Source of the DNA: Turbatrix aceti
Lineage: Eukaryota > Nematoda > Chromadorea > Rhabditida > Panagrolaimidae
Length of the DNA stretch: 64,000 nucleotides
Reading direction: 5' to 3'
Assembly: GCA_963969345.1 (NCBI GenBank)
Contig: OZ017766.1
Coordinates: 4,340,001 to 4,404,000, forward strand
How positions within the stretch are numbered: the first letter of the stretch is position 1; each line of letters starts with the position of its first letter. Below the pieces are notes generated by a model. It was not told where the DNA came from, ran no database searches, and saw only the letters and a program-made list of their open reading frames with translations. Of the stretch, positions 46,632 to 58,604 are shown in pieces. Both the position numbers and the translations under genes were made by a program.

Positions 46632-49600
46632 TTAACCAGCGTTCATCGCGGATTCACCGGTTGCGAATAAATAGGTTTTACGAGTCCAAATGAGCCCCTT
46701 GGAAGAGTTGTCCGCTGCCTGCCACCGGACGGACGTGCGTGGGGGAAAAAGCCGTTGATCCAGTTTCTGACCACCGCCCAGGCAAAGCGCCAGCCGCCGC
46801 GAGGCTACGGCTACGGCCGTGGCTTCGGCCTAAACGGATCAACACGGCTTTAGTCGCATAAGTTAAGTGCTTTGCCTGCGACGGATGCTGCGTCAGGAAA
46901 AAGTCGTCAATGTTATCCCATTTCAAGGTGGCTCGTGCAAAAACAGGATCATTGTGCGGCGATTTTTTGAGTTGGGGAGCCTGACCATCTCTGATTTCTG
47001 TTTCTGTCTTGGCCAACGCCGCGGGGTCTGCCCGGCGCGAATTGCCACGATTCTGCCTTTTCTGGGTTGTCGACGAGAAAAAAAGTTATCGTCATCTCCA
47101 TCGGTCGTCGTGAGTTGACAATTGATGCGAATCAGGCATCCATCTTTGCTTTGCATCGATCATTTGCCTCCTCCAACTTCTTTGTTTTGTTTCACGTGAA
47201 AGAGGTAAAAGTTGGCCAATGTTCCTTGTTCCTTGTTTCTTCTGTTGTACTTCACCTGTGTTTCTCGCCGCATTTGTTCTCTGATGTGTTTTGAACTTTC
47301 TCTAAAAACCTTCGCAAATGGGCTCAAAACGAGTTTGCCAAATAACTGTCTCGTTGCTTCATTACATGTCGTAAAACATTTTAGGGCACCGCTTTTCACT
47401 TCAATTGTTCGTTCAATTTTATCGTAAATTTTTTTCGATCTGGTTTGCACCGTTTTTTTTGTATTTCACCAGCTCATTTATTGTGAGCTGTGTGCAACAG
47501 TCTGCTGCATGCCCCTTGTGAAAGCGGAGCACATCACAATTGACAAAAGGTTTTGTCTTAACTTTCGCGGAGGCGGGATGGCGTCTGAAACACTGAAACT
47601 TGTACGTACGCGCGGTTGTCGGTCGTCGGTCGTCGGTCGAGGTGCGGATCTTGACGCAAGTGGAGTGGGTTACAACTTCTACCACTGGTGAGTGCGCAGG
47701 ATCGTTGGCCCTGCGCACATCAAAGCGATCGTTCCGCAGGTTCAGGTTCACCAGGGTTTATGGTACGTACCGTAGCAAAATTGTTTTATCTATCGCGGAT
47801 GCTGCAGATGCACTCTTTGGTTGTTTTTGTCTGGCAATAACAAGCCTATCTGCAAAAACAATCCCTGCGCAGACTTCCTTCCTTCTTCCTTAATTAACTC
47901 CGTCTCCAAATATTTTTTTGTTGTAAAAAAACAATCAACTCGCGTGCATTTGACTAGACTTGTTTGAAACGCTCCCACCGAAAGCGAAGACGGGCGTCTA
48001 AGCGCAACAAGGCAAGTTGAATTGTCTTATCCGCGCAGGAATTCCCCCAGAATTTGAACGACCTTCTTAATTCCAGAAAAAAAAACCGCGGCGTACTTGA
48101 TCCGATGAAAGCTAAAAGCTGTTTTTTTTTAAATCGGAGATCCATTGTTCGCGCCAGATCGGATGTTAATGACACCTGGTCTCTGCGCTCGACTGCCAGG
48201 GGCGGTTCACGTGCTGTCAGCTTAATGTTCCAGTCTCTAGCGGCTTCTGAAGGCTATAGGCCAGTTTCGAAGGTGCGCGCGAACGATTTGTCAATTCGCA
48301 GGCTTTGTACATAACTTTTTGCCGATGCTTTTTCTGCCACCCTCCACTTCGAAGTTTCTCAGTTGTGCGAAGGTATGTAGCAGGTTGGTTGGCTAAACTG
48401 GTCGGTAGGCTACTCATTACCCTGTTTGTTATCGTCTTGCGAAAGCGTCAAGGTCGATAGAATGGCGTGCACGTGCGGGGGGCCTTGTTGCAAAGAAGTC
48501 CGCGGGAGATTGCGGTTACTATGTATTTAACAATGGAATCGGTGGTCGCTTGCGCACAATTGCGATGCATTAAAAAAAAAGAGCAAAGTGGCGCCGAATA
48601 GCCGCAAGGCACGTCACTGATCTTCAGCCGGGCGCCTGCCTCGAGAGTCTGTCGTCGTCGTTCGACTCACATACATAAATCAGCGCCGCGACCGCTCGGT
48701 TTTTTTACTGCGCACTTACTTCACCGCCACAACCGACGCCGCCGCCGCCGCCGCCGCTGACGCTGAAGTCGTGCCGGAAGTGGAACGACAGACTCGGAAG
48801 TGGACCGACCATTGACCAGTCCGGATTCGATCATCTGCCTACATGAGAGTATTTTCTTCGACCTGTCCTTCTAAGAGGAAAAAAGTCTCAAAAGACTTCC
48901 TAATTGTGATATAATTGTTTAATTGTTACCCTCCTCGCCAAGAGCATTTGTCTGGACGACTACGATGACGGCGTTCACTTTTCAACAGTGTGCCCGCGGC
49001 AACCGGAAGAACCAAAAATCGGAAGGAGTCAAAGCAATCGCATTTGCTCGGTTCAATGCGCAACTTCTGCGGTTTGAGCTGTTTTTGACGCCCCCGTGAA
49101 AAAAAAGTGGTCAATCTTTGTTCCGGCGCACCAACGACGTCCGCTGCGGACGTAGAGCCGTAAAAGTATTTCCAAAACGAAACGACGTGAAAATGGAAGC
49201 GTTGTTAAATCTTGTTTCTGCGAGGGATCTTATGAAAATGTCATTCGGAGCCTGCCACTGCGTATCGTAGTCCGCCGTGCATTAACATAAGCCACCCCGT
49301 TTTGGCCTTTTATTGGCTGGATTTGGTGAGCAAAAAACAGAACAGTCTTGCGCGTTTTTTCCGTTGTCAAAACATGATTTACCAATTTTTGATCTAATTG
49401 TTTGTTTTTCACACCTCATCAATTTTCGGTTGACGGGAGAGTTTGTTTTTTTTTCTTAAAAAAGTTCTGATTGGTCGGTTGGTTGGTTTTGCGGGGGTGG
49501 GGGGGTGCCGGACGTAGCCTTCATTCATTTAGCAAAGTAGTCCAGCCCCCTCTTTTATCTGCGCGGTGGATGTACCCGGTGCAGCAGGCATGCCAATCGC

Positions 49601-52350
49601 GGCGGAGATGACCCTTACCTGTTCATTCCATTGTTTTACCTGACCTGGCTCAGTCCATCCCACCCTGGCCGGAGCTTTAGTTTTTGCGCGGTTTTTCTGC
49701 CTGCCAGTTGTGTTCACAGGTTCAGTGCCATCGACGACTTCCATCGAAGTGGATCTGAGCTGTTGTGAGCTCATTCTTGAACGTGCGAATTTTGACGGTA
49801 CGTGTCACATAGGTTGGCTATAGAAAAATCATTATCGGTGATGATCGGTTAATGGCTTCACTCATTCATTAATTTCCTGCGATTCTCGATTGTCTGGGGC
49901 GCTCCGAAAGTCGAGTCATTTTCCGGTGAATCGAGAAAATGATCGTCTGACACAAAGCACAGACGATAGCCGCCGGGAACGGGGCACAAGCCGTAGTCCG
50001 CGTGGGGGTCGCTACCATTTCTGTAGCTAACGACACAACCGGGCATATGAATGGATGGATCGCGATCGCGATCGGTAGGTAGGCAGTAGGCAGAGCCATT
50101 TGCTTGCTCTGTCTCGGTTGCCTGCGTTTGGTAGCTTTTGTGCGTGTTCTCTTTTCCACACAAGCGTTTCAGTAATGTATTTGAATGATGCGCAAACAAA
50201 CACGAGGTCCTCCTTAGAGGAGGACAGTCTGGAAAAAAAAGTACATGCACATATTTTGCGCGTCATCGCCGCTCCGATTGCCATCGTTGTCGTCTTTCCT
50301 GGGCGATGACCAGCTCGCAGCCAGCATCTATGCAGCATCAGCATCAGCAGCCCTTTTTGCGGCCGCGATCTGCTCCATTGTTTGCTTTCTCTTTTAGGGT
50401 GGCGGCGGTGTGCAAAACTTGTTGCCAAAATATGTATGTAGATATTTGCGCGCTTCCGTTGGGTAAAAAAGATGGCGATTCGATTGTCCTTCAATTAGAT
50501 ACATATTTATTCTGGGTTTGACGAATCCATGGATTCATGGTGTTCGGTGTCCTGCCACTTTGAGTCTCGTTGTTTATTACCGTAATCGGGCCAAGTGGGT
50601 TGTTGGTAAATAGTTTTATTTTTTTGGGGGCGGCGTACTTGAAAGGCCTCAACACCAAGACACCAGAGTTTTTGTTCAATTTTCTTGTCGTCGGTGTAAA
50701 AGTTGCATCCTACCTGACGGGGGTTGCAACTTCTTAGACCCCTATGCTACCACCCACCGCGATCGATTATTAGATTATTAGATGCGACTAATAATCTCTG
50801 AAGCCTGCTTACGGACTTTGTTGGGGCCCACAATGGCGTCTGGACGTGATTTATCCATTTTGGACCGCAAGTTGTGGTGGCCGCTGTGTAATCACAGCCG
50901 CTAAAACGAGTTACCAGTGTAGCGAAAGTTAATCCAGTCATCGGTTGGTCTGCCGCCGGGTTACGTCACTTTCATTGGCCGCCCCTGATTGCGTTGGCCG
51001 CCGCCGTCGCCGCAGGCGTCGCTTGGACACTGGTTACCGCGTAGTCACCTTATCGGCTTCTGGCGGTGATCACACGCCCGATTTTGGATACGTACCATTG
51101 TTGTCTCCTTTTATGCATGTAGTAGTCGCTTAAAAAAGAATTCGAGATTCTGTGACGCCTTCGACCCATTCGCCGAACTACGGTCCCCGTACCCGTCTAA
51201 TTTCGTGTTAATCGATGTTTTTCTTCTCCCTTTTGTGCACTGTGACGCAGGCATTGTTTGCATTGATTTGTCAGCCATTTCTTCTTCATCAAACAGAAAC
51301 TTGTGGCTCTGGCAAGGTTTATCATCAGGGGTTGTTGTTTCACGTCGTAACGAGTTCATTTCATTGTTTCATTTAATTTCGCCGAGTTTGACAAATTCAC
51401 GCATTCTTTCTTTGTTTAGTCGCAGAAGTCAGGTAAAAGTTTTGCAGTGCCAAGACTGATTATGGGACCAAACCAGGTGCAGAGAGATCAATGGTGGTTC
51501 AAGGTAACGCACCATTTCGGGGATCGTCGGATTTAGATGATCTCGATGGAATGACCCAAAGATGCACCGGAGCACTGGGCCGTGCAGGTCACAAGATCCC
51601 AACTACGGCATTTGCAGGTGCACGCGGAGGTGCGTTACTCCGGTTAATTGCGCGTATGACGACGGCCGCAACAGCAATCATCCATTCGGTATCACCATCC
51701 GATCATTCAGGAACATTCTTCCTCGCGCGCGAACGACGCGAACTCCGTGTTCTATCACCACACTTGTTGTAGACACGATCAGTGGACGGTTTTAACGGGG
51801 TTTCCCCAGAAAAAACCTCTAATTATCTTGAATAGCCGTCGTTGCGCACGGACAACCAACCGGTCGGTGACTGCAGTCAGTTGTTTTCTTTTTTCGAGGT
51901 GTCAATGGCACGAACAGATGTTGCGTTTTTTGTTTGATTTTCGGTGTGACGGAAGTGTTACGGGGGTCTTTGAGTTAAACTTGAGTCCGAAGGATGGTTG
52001 CAACTCATCGTTCGCGCCACTCATGACGCACTCGTGGAACCCGGCAACTATCCCCGTGTATCAATTCAAGTTTTCCAAGGCCCCGACTCCCGCCTCGATC
52101 TACAACGTTTTTCGCTCTCAACTTGTTTTTTCGCGCGATGCGTGTTCACTTTTGTTCGTTCGCGGCGTACTGCGTACTTTGGCTGTCTGACGTGCCCATT
52201 TGGCTTCAGGAGGATCAAAGGTTTGATCCGATTGTCTTTAAACCAGTCTGCGCAATTCTGACGGAGGCCACAACGAACAGTCCCTCTCCACAGCGACCTC
52301 GGCCGCTGAGTACTGCCGCCGCGAGTCTCGTCCTCACCTCTCATCCAGCG
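46632..52350. other. Large gene-poor region, 5.7 kb
   Basis: No gene can be supported. Short tracts include (GCC)n at 48738-48756, GTCGGTC repeats near 47625 and G-runs near 49490. A minus-strand frame at 49858-50250 (130 codons) contains several cysteines and a GDP-like GCVVSYRNGS stretch but overlaps open frames in other registers, so it is not called. The region may carry regulatory sequence for the patched-related gene or the Ly6 gene. Confidence 0.5.
48738..48756. repeat. (GCC)n trinucleotide tract
   Basis: Six GCC units in a row in non-coding sequence. Confidence 0.8.
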
Positions 52351-55300
52351 ATGCAACACCCGACGCACTACATCGAGCGGGCCTTTTACCTCCTCGGAGG
52401 CGAGATCGGCAAACGACCCGTCGCGGTCATCGCGGCCTGCCTTTTCTCCACGTTGGTGATGTGCATTGGCATCGTCAACTTCCAGGAGACGAACAATGTC
52501 CGCAGTGATTACTCGCCGCTCAACGCAGCGAGTCAAACCGAGTACCAGGTGGCGAAAGAGTTTCTCAAGCAGGTACTTTGTTGTTGATTTTCATTTTTGT
52601 GTGCGTAGTTACAGTATAATAATGTTTTCAGAACGGAACCATGGATCCGTGCTACATCATGACGCACGCGAGAGACGGCGGATCCCTGCTCCGGGATGAG
52701 TACCGCTGGCTCATCTACAACCTCACCAAGGCTCTCCAGAGCGAAGTGAAGATCGTGAGTAAGGGGCAGGAGTACGGCTACGTGGACCTCTGCGAGCCGT
52801 ACTGCGAGTTGAACACCGCGTTCCTCGCTTTCCTCAAGCTCTACGACCCGGAGAATCCGTCGACTCACACGTACCCGGCCATCGAGCTCTTCGGCACGCA
52901 GGCCTTCATCGCAAACAACGTCTACGGCATCAAGCTAAAGCCCGGCACAAACCAACTCGAGAGCTTCAAGACAGCCGTGCTGCCCTTCTACCTCGTCTCC
53001 AGCTACGAAGATACCGATGTGCTGATCGCGTGGATCCAGCGTGCCATTGAGATCTTCGAGGACCCGGAGTACAGTACGCTGCTCAAGACAGGCATGACCG
53101 GCGACAACCTTGTTTCCGACGAGGTCCGGAAGATGGGCTTCGAGACCGCGCCCCTCATCTTCGGCAGCATCGTCGCCATGATTGTTTTCGTCGTGGCGTC
53201 ATCGTTTCGGTGGGTTTTTTTTCAGCGGTCTTGTGACTGACTGAATTTTCGGGGTCGAAGTTGATTGAACAAGTGCATGTGCGTCTCCGAAAACCACTTG
53301 AATACATTCGGATTCCTGTTTGCCTTGATTGGAATTTAAAGTATCAATTTTTGTTTTTGGACCAATACGTAGAAAGTTGGTCTTTGAGTTACCGCTGATG
53401 CAACTTGCAACAGGCTACGGGTCGTTTGCATTTAAACGAACGCGGGATGCAAAAAAAAAACGAGCGTGAGAGCAAGTTTGGAAACATTTCCTCTTCCAGG
53501 TACAACAGGGCGCAGAGCAAACCATGGGAGAGCCTTGTCGGCTGCCTGATCCCTCTCCTCGCCCTCGCGGCGAGTCTCGGGGTCATGTCGACCCTCGGCA
53601 TGACCTTTCAGTCCATTGTCGTCGCGGCGCTCTTCCTCGTGCTCTCCGTCGGCGTCGACGACGTCTTCATCATCATCCGCGCATGGGACCGCAGCGATCC
53701 GACTGCGTCCATCGTCGAACGCACCGCACTCATGCTTGAGGAGGCTGGGCCGTCGATTACGATCAGCTCACTGACGAACGTCATGTCTTTTGCGATCGGC
53801 GCCACTACGGACACCCCTGCGATCAGGACATTCTGCATCTACTCCGCCGTCGCCATCCTTATTTGTTACTTCTACCAGCTGGTCATGTTCAGCGCCATCA
53901 TGGCTCTTTCTGGACGGCGCGAGGTAAAGGGTTACCAGTCGGTGCTGTGCTGCTTCAAAGCCGACCCCCAGGCTCGCTCGGAGTGGGTGCTGTGGTTCGG
54001 TCGCCTGCACGACGGGGTCTGCAAGCACTGGGGCGTCGCGGTGACCAAGTGGTACACCCGCGTCGGACTGCTCTTTGTCATGCTCGCCTACTTCTGCATC
54101 AGCTTCATCGGCATCCGGGAGATGCAGACCAACATTGCCATTGACAAGATGGCTCTCCCGGAATCCTACCTCCACGACTTCCAGAACGCCTTTGAAACCG
54201 CCCTCCGCAACATGCAGCCCATCAGCGTGTTCGTGCGCAAACCAGGTGACCTGCGGGACCCGGAGCACCTCGAGAGGGTCAAGCAGCTGGTCAACGACTT
54301 TGAAGCCGCTACCAACAGCTACGGCCCGGATTCGACGTTCTTCTGGCTCCGGCCATACGAGGACTTCCTCAGGTTCTATGGCGAGACCGATGAGTTCACC
54401 TACACAGAAATCCCGACTTTTTTCAAGTCGGCGACGTACTTCTACCTAGCAAGCTTCGTGCACCTAAATGAGACAGCGTGCGACGACAATTTGCCGGAGT
54501 GCGTGGAGTCGTTCTTCTTCGTGACCAACTTCCACGAGGTCATCAAGTACCACGAGCTCATTCCGGCTGTCAGGCATTGGCGCGCTCTGGCCGCTGCCTA
54601 CGCCGACCTCGACGTCTACGCGTACAGCGACCACGTGCCCTTCGTCGACCAGACCATGTCCATCGACCGGACAGTCTTCGGCTCGGTAGCCGCAGCTCTG
54701 GCATGCACGGCTGTCATCTGTTTCATCTTCATCCCGCACGTGTTATCGGTTATAGCGGCTGTCTTCTCGGTCTTCTCCATCAGCTGGGGCATCTTCGGCA
54801 TGCTCTCGCTGTGGAGCATCGATCTTGATCCGCTCTCGATGGCTGCGCTGCTCATGGCCATCGGGTTTTCGGTCGACTTCACCGCGCACATCTCCTTCCA
54901 CTACTACAAGGCCCCTGAGGCGAACCCGCGCAAGAAGATTCAGCACGCCCTGCTCACCATCGGTTGGCCCATGGTGCAGGTGGGTCTCAGCACGATTGTC
55001 GCCCTCCTGCCGCTGCTCTTCAAGCAGAGCTACCTCGCGCTCGTCTTCCTCAAGACCATCGTTGTCGTGGTCATGCTCGGCATGTTCCACGGCCTCGTCG
55101 TGCTACCGGTCGTCCTGACGATGGTCACGCCCTATTCGAAGGGCTCCTCGCCTCCCAGCTCGGCAGACTCGTCTGAAAGGTCGTCGCAGAGGTCCAGCGA
55201 GCGGAAGGAGAGCTTCTACAAGGTAGGCGGCAACAGCCAGGTGGCAGCGGTGTTTTCGAGCGATTTGAGGCTAACTAATTAATCCGCTGCGGCTTTTCTA

Positions 55301-55560
55301 GCAAAATAGATAATTTCAAGATAATCAATTTTCAGACGCAGAACCTCATAAAGCCACTGCATCACTCGGCCAAGTGGATCAACCAGAGCGGCATGCCTGC
55401 AGCCCACCGCATCCAGAAGTCGCTGAAGAAGTCTCTCTCCGTCAACAGAGAACGCATCAGACCCATCAACGTCGAGGACCTCGCGAACACGGTCTGCACG
55501 CCGCCAACTGCCATGGTACACAAAATCCCGCTCGGCCGCAGCCAATCCAACGCGCTGTGA
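52351..55560 (+). CDS. Patched-related (PTR) membrane protein with sterol-sensing domain
   Basis: Exons 52351-52572, 52632-53209, 53500-55222 and 55336-55560 give 915 residues. One N-terminal membrane span (VAVIAACLFSTLVMCIGIVN) and a large extracellular loop precede the sterol-sensing block, whose GVDDVFIIIRAWDR motif is the family hallmark. A second loop and a second set of spans with the matching IGFSVDFTAHISFHY follow. This two-times-six layout is that of RND-type transporters and Patched. The C-terminus is Ser-rich and basic. The start follows a CATCCAG acceptor; an upstream in-frame extension to 52123 is open but has no matching family sequence. Nematode PTRs act in cuticle and membrane traffic. 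Confidence 0.93.
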
Positions 55561-56405
55561 TCTAACTTCCACTTCTTTTTTTTTATGATTTTGTCGTCCT
55601 ACGGGTCATCTACTCTCACCAGTCATCTCGTCCACTTTCCACTGACACAACCCGCCCCCACCCACCCCACCGCCCTCACCCAAAATGTGCCCACTTGCCG
55701 TTCTCAAGCCTCTACCATTGTATTTGGTGTATTTTCATTTTAATTGTGTCATGGACAATGCCGCTATTGGAGGTTGTACATAAAAAGTGTACTCTGCCAA
55801 TTCAAGCAGCACCCACGCTCCATTCTTAGTCGATTCTCAAACATACAAATTATAATGAATACGGATTTGAAACTTATGTGATGAATGATGAGTTGTTTTA
55901 CAAAAGAAGGCACATGTACACAAAAATGAATAATTCACGGAACACACAAAAAACGGTTTACAAAACATAAAACCTGAAAAAAAAGAGCGTAAACAGAAAA
56001 CGGAATTTCTCAAAAAGTAAAAGATTACGTCACAATCGTATATGATTTATGACTTACGGTATCTGCAAATAAACAGATACCGTAAAAAAGGAATAAAAAC
56101 AGAAATTCAAGAATTGAATGCTACGTTTCAAGGAACACAAACATATAAAATCGATGCTCTCGGCACGAAAGTCGCAAACGCAAAAAAAATTTCAACGCCA
56201 AGTAACAGCTTTTGTTGTTGCTCAAACTCTGGCTCAGTTACCCGGTTTATCCGTTCGGTGATCATTTTTGCACGGATCTCCATCGATGCTACGTAGTCTG
56301 TTTTAAATTAATTATAATTAAATCATTGTTTGCATTTAAGATTCTCCAAGGTATGTTTTATAGCGTCCAAATTGCCGTGTTATGCTGACCTTGTTTTTTC
56401 TTCAG
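55561..56405. other. Spacer between patched-related and cyn-16 genes
   Basis: 845 bp, increasingly AT-rich. It holds the 3' flank of the patched-related gene and upstream sequence of cyn-16. A partly repeated GATACCG / CGGTATC pair is near 56060. Frames here are short and unrecognised. Confidence 0.5.
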
Positions 56406-58115
56406 ATGAGTAACATGTACGTCAACGAACCCCGCACATCGGGAAAGGTGTGTCTGGAGACGACGCTCGGCGACATCGACGTTGAGTTGTGGTCGAGAGA
56501 GTGTCCCCTGGCGTGTCGCAACTTTGTACAACTCGCGCTGGAGGGTTTCTACGACAACACCATCTTCCACCGGCTTCAGAAGGAGTTTATGGTGCAGGGC
56601 GGCGACCCGACAGGCACTGGCGAGGCCAATGATTCCATCTACGGCGAGCCGTTCAAGTCAGAGATCCACCAGAGACTCTCCTTCAATCGCAGGGGTTTGC
56701 TCGGATGCGCAGGCACCGGCGAAAACGGTTCCCAGTTTTTCTTTACTCTCGGACCAGCGACCGATCTCACCAAGAAGCATACGCTTTTTGGAAAAGTCAC
56801 GGGCAACACTGTGTTCAACCTGCTCCGTTTCAACGACAGCGATACGGACAAGAACGATCGACCGGTGCCCGAACAGCGCGTTCTGCGAATCAAGGTCCTC
56901 GACAACCCGTTTCCGGACATTGTTCCCCGTGAGAAACGCGAGATCAAGCGAGCACGAAGGGACAAAAAAGAGAAGAAACCAATCGCCAAGGCCACAAAAA
57001 ACACGTCGTTGCTCAGTTTCGGCGACGAGGCCGAATTCGAGGAGGAAGTGGCGCAGGAGTTCAACGAGAAAGTTTCCAGAAAAGGCAAAAGTGCCCACGA
57101 CGTGCTGGACGACGAGAAACTCAGCAAGACCGCCGCAGTCGCGCCCGAGGAGCTCTCTGCTTTTGTGAAGGAGGAGCGGAACGAAGTCGAGGACGAAGAC
57201 GACCGCGAGAAGAGGCTACAGCGCGTCAAGGAGAAGCTCAATCTCAGCAAGCGGAAGGCAGAGGCCTCTTCGAGTCATGCCGGCGACGATGACATCGTTG
57301 AGGCGCTGGATGCTGAGAAAAAGCGTCGGAGGGACGAGGAAAAGTAGGTCCTAGTATTTTGAATTTCGGAAAACACGACAAAAAAGAGCCCAAAACTGTG
57401 GTTTGAATTCAAAACGGATTCTCGCAACGAAAAAGCTATTTGTTACTTTTTTTACGGTAAACGTAACAAATTTACGATTTGAAAGTCATTTCTATCTTAC
57501 AACGAAAAAGTACTTTGTTAGTCTTTTACGATAAAGGAGTAATAAAAAACTCCTTCACCGTTTTTTGGCGATATCTGACCAGACTGTTGCAGATCCCGAC
57601 TGGCAGACGAACTGCTCGCGCTTCAGAAGGAATATGCCAAGAGTATACGCCAGAAGGATGCCGGCGGAGACGAGCACGAGAAGGACACGGAGGCGATGCA
57701 GGCGTACAAGACGATGAAGCTCAAGTTTAAGTCGAAGACGAACAACATTGTCAAACAGGCGGATCCCAACCGCGAGGCCCAAACCATGCAGTTACTCGGC
57801 CTTCTCAAGACCCGGCTCAAGCAATCGAGTGTGCAGAGCGTGATGAGCGGACGCAAGGCGCCAGTCAGCGAGCAGCCCCTCGAGCAGAGTGTCCCGGAGG
57901 CGACGTCCGAGGATCAGGGCAAGTTGGACGAAACCGCACAGGACATGACCGGCGACGACTGGATGAAGCACAAGCTGATCGCCCCCGAAGACAAATCCGG
58001 CGTTACCAAGGCGAAGGACGCGAACATGAAGGGCGCCAACGACGACGAGTGGTACGAAGTCGGTGACGTGCGCAACAAAATGGCCCAGAAGCGTCGGGAT
58101 GGTCTCGTCGAATGA
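56406..58115 (+). CDS. cyn-16: CWC27-type spliceosomal cyclophilin
   Basis: Orthologue of human CWC27 (SDCCAG10), a spliceosome component. Exons 56406-57343 and 57593-58115 give 486 residues, close to the human length. The cyclophilin domain (residues 12-175) has FHRLQKEFMVQGGDPTGTGE and ENGSQFFFT, but the pocket Trp is replaced (GPATDLTKKHTLFG), as in CWC27, where isomerase activity is lost. A long charged, Lys/Glu-rich region with coiled-coil character follows and ends in EWYEVGDVRNKMAQKRR. The ATG directly follows a TTCTTCAG acceptor, consistent with trans-splicing. Its intron carries a repeat that recurs past the stop codon. Confidence 0.95.
57400..57577 (+). repeat. Direct repeat, copy 1 (in the cyn-16 intron)
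   Basis: About 178 bp, similar to 58284-58463. Each copy has two internal blocks starting AACGAAAAAG and a hairpin AAAGGAGT / ACTCCTT. Confidence 0.8.
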
Positions 58116-58283
58116 ATGATGTGTGAATTGTCGCCTAATTTTGTTGGATATGTTCCTTTCGCTGGCAAAATGCGTGTAACTTGTTTTCCGAAGCGTGCAG
58201 AGATGTTTTGAATGGCTCGAGACCATTTCCATACTTGTGTTTATGAACGAAAAAAAAAGAAGAAGAAATAACCCGAAAATCAT

Positions 58284-58463
58284 GATTTGAATTCAATAAC
58301 GATTTCTCACAACGAAAAAGCTATTTATAACTTTTTTACGGTAAACACATAACATATTTACGATTTGAAAACAATTTTTTCTAATAACGAAAAAGTACTT
58401 TGTTACTTTTTTTACGGTAAAGGAGTAATAAAAAACTCCTTTACCGTTCTTTGACGATATTTG
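58284..58463 (+). repeat. Direct repeat, copy 2 (past the cyn-16 stop)
   Basis: Second copy of the intron repeat, same orientation, with the same internal blocks and hairpin. It lies 170 bp past the stop codon and is followed by a second, shortened copy of the cyn-16 3' flank. Confidence 0.8.
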
Positions 58464-58465
58464 AG

Positions 58466-58535
58466 TGAAATGATGTGTAAATTGTTGCTTTCCTATGTAT
58501 TGAATGGTTCGAGACCATTTCCATACGTGTGTTTG
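58466..58535 (+). repeat. Shortened duplicate of the cyn-16 stop/3' flank
   Basis: TGAAATGATGTGTAAATTGT and GAATGGTTCGAGACCATTTC closely match 58113-58135 and 58209-58235, with the sequence between them deleted. Confidence 0.7.
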
Positions 58536-58604
58536 ATTCCGGCCTGGAGCGCTGAGCGCGCGGCTCATGGCGTGATCGTTTTAGTGAGCAATTGCACCTC
58601 GTAG

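Noticed and set aside
58209..58235. tRNA-like GGTTCGAGACC box
   Set aside because: Occurs twice as part of the duplicated cyn-16 flank; no A box or cloverleaf around it.
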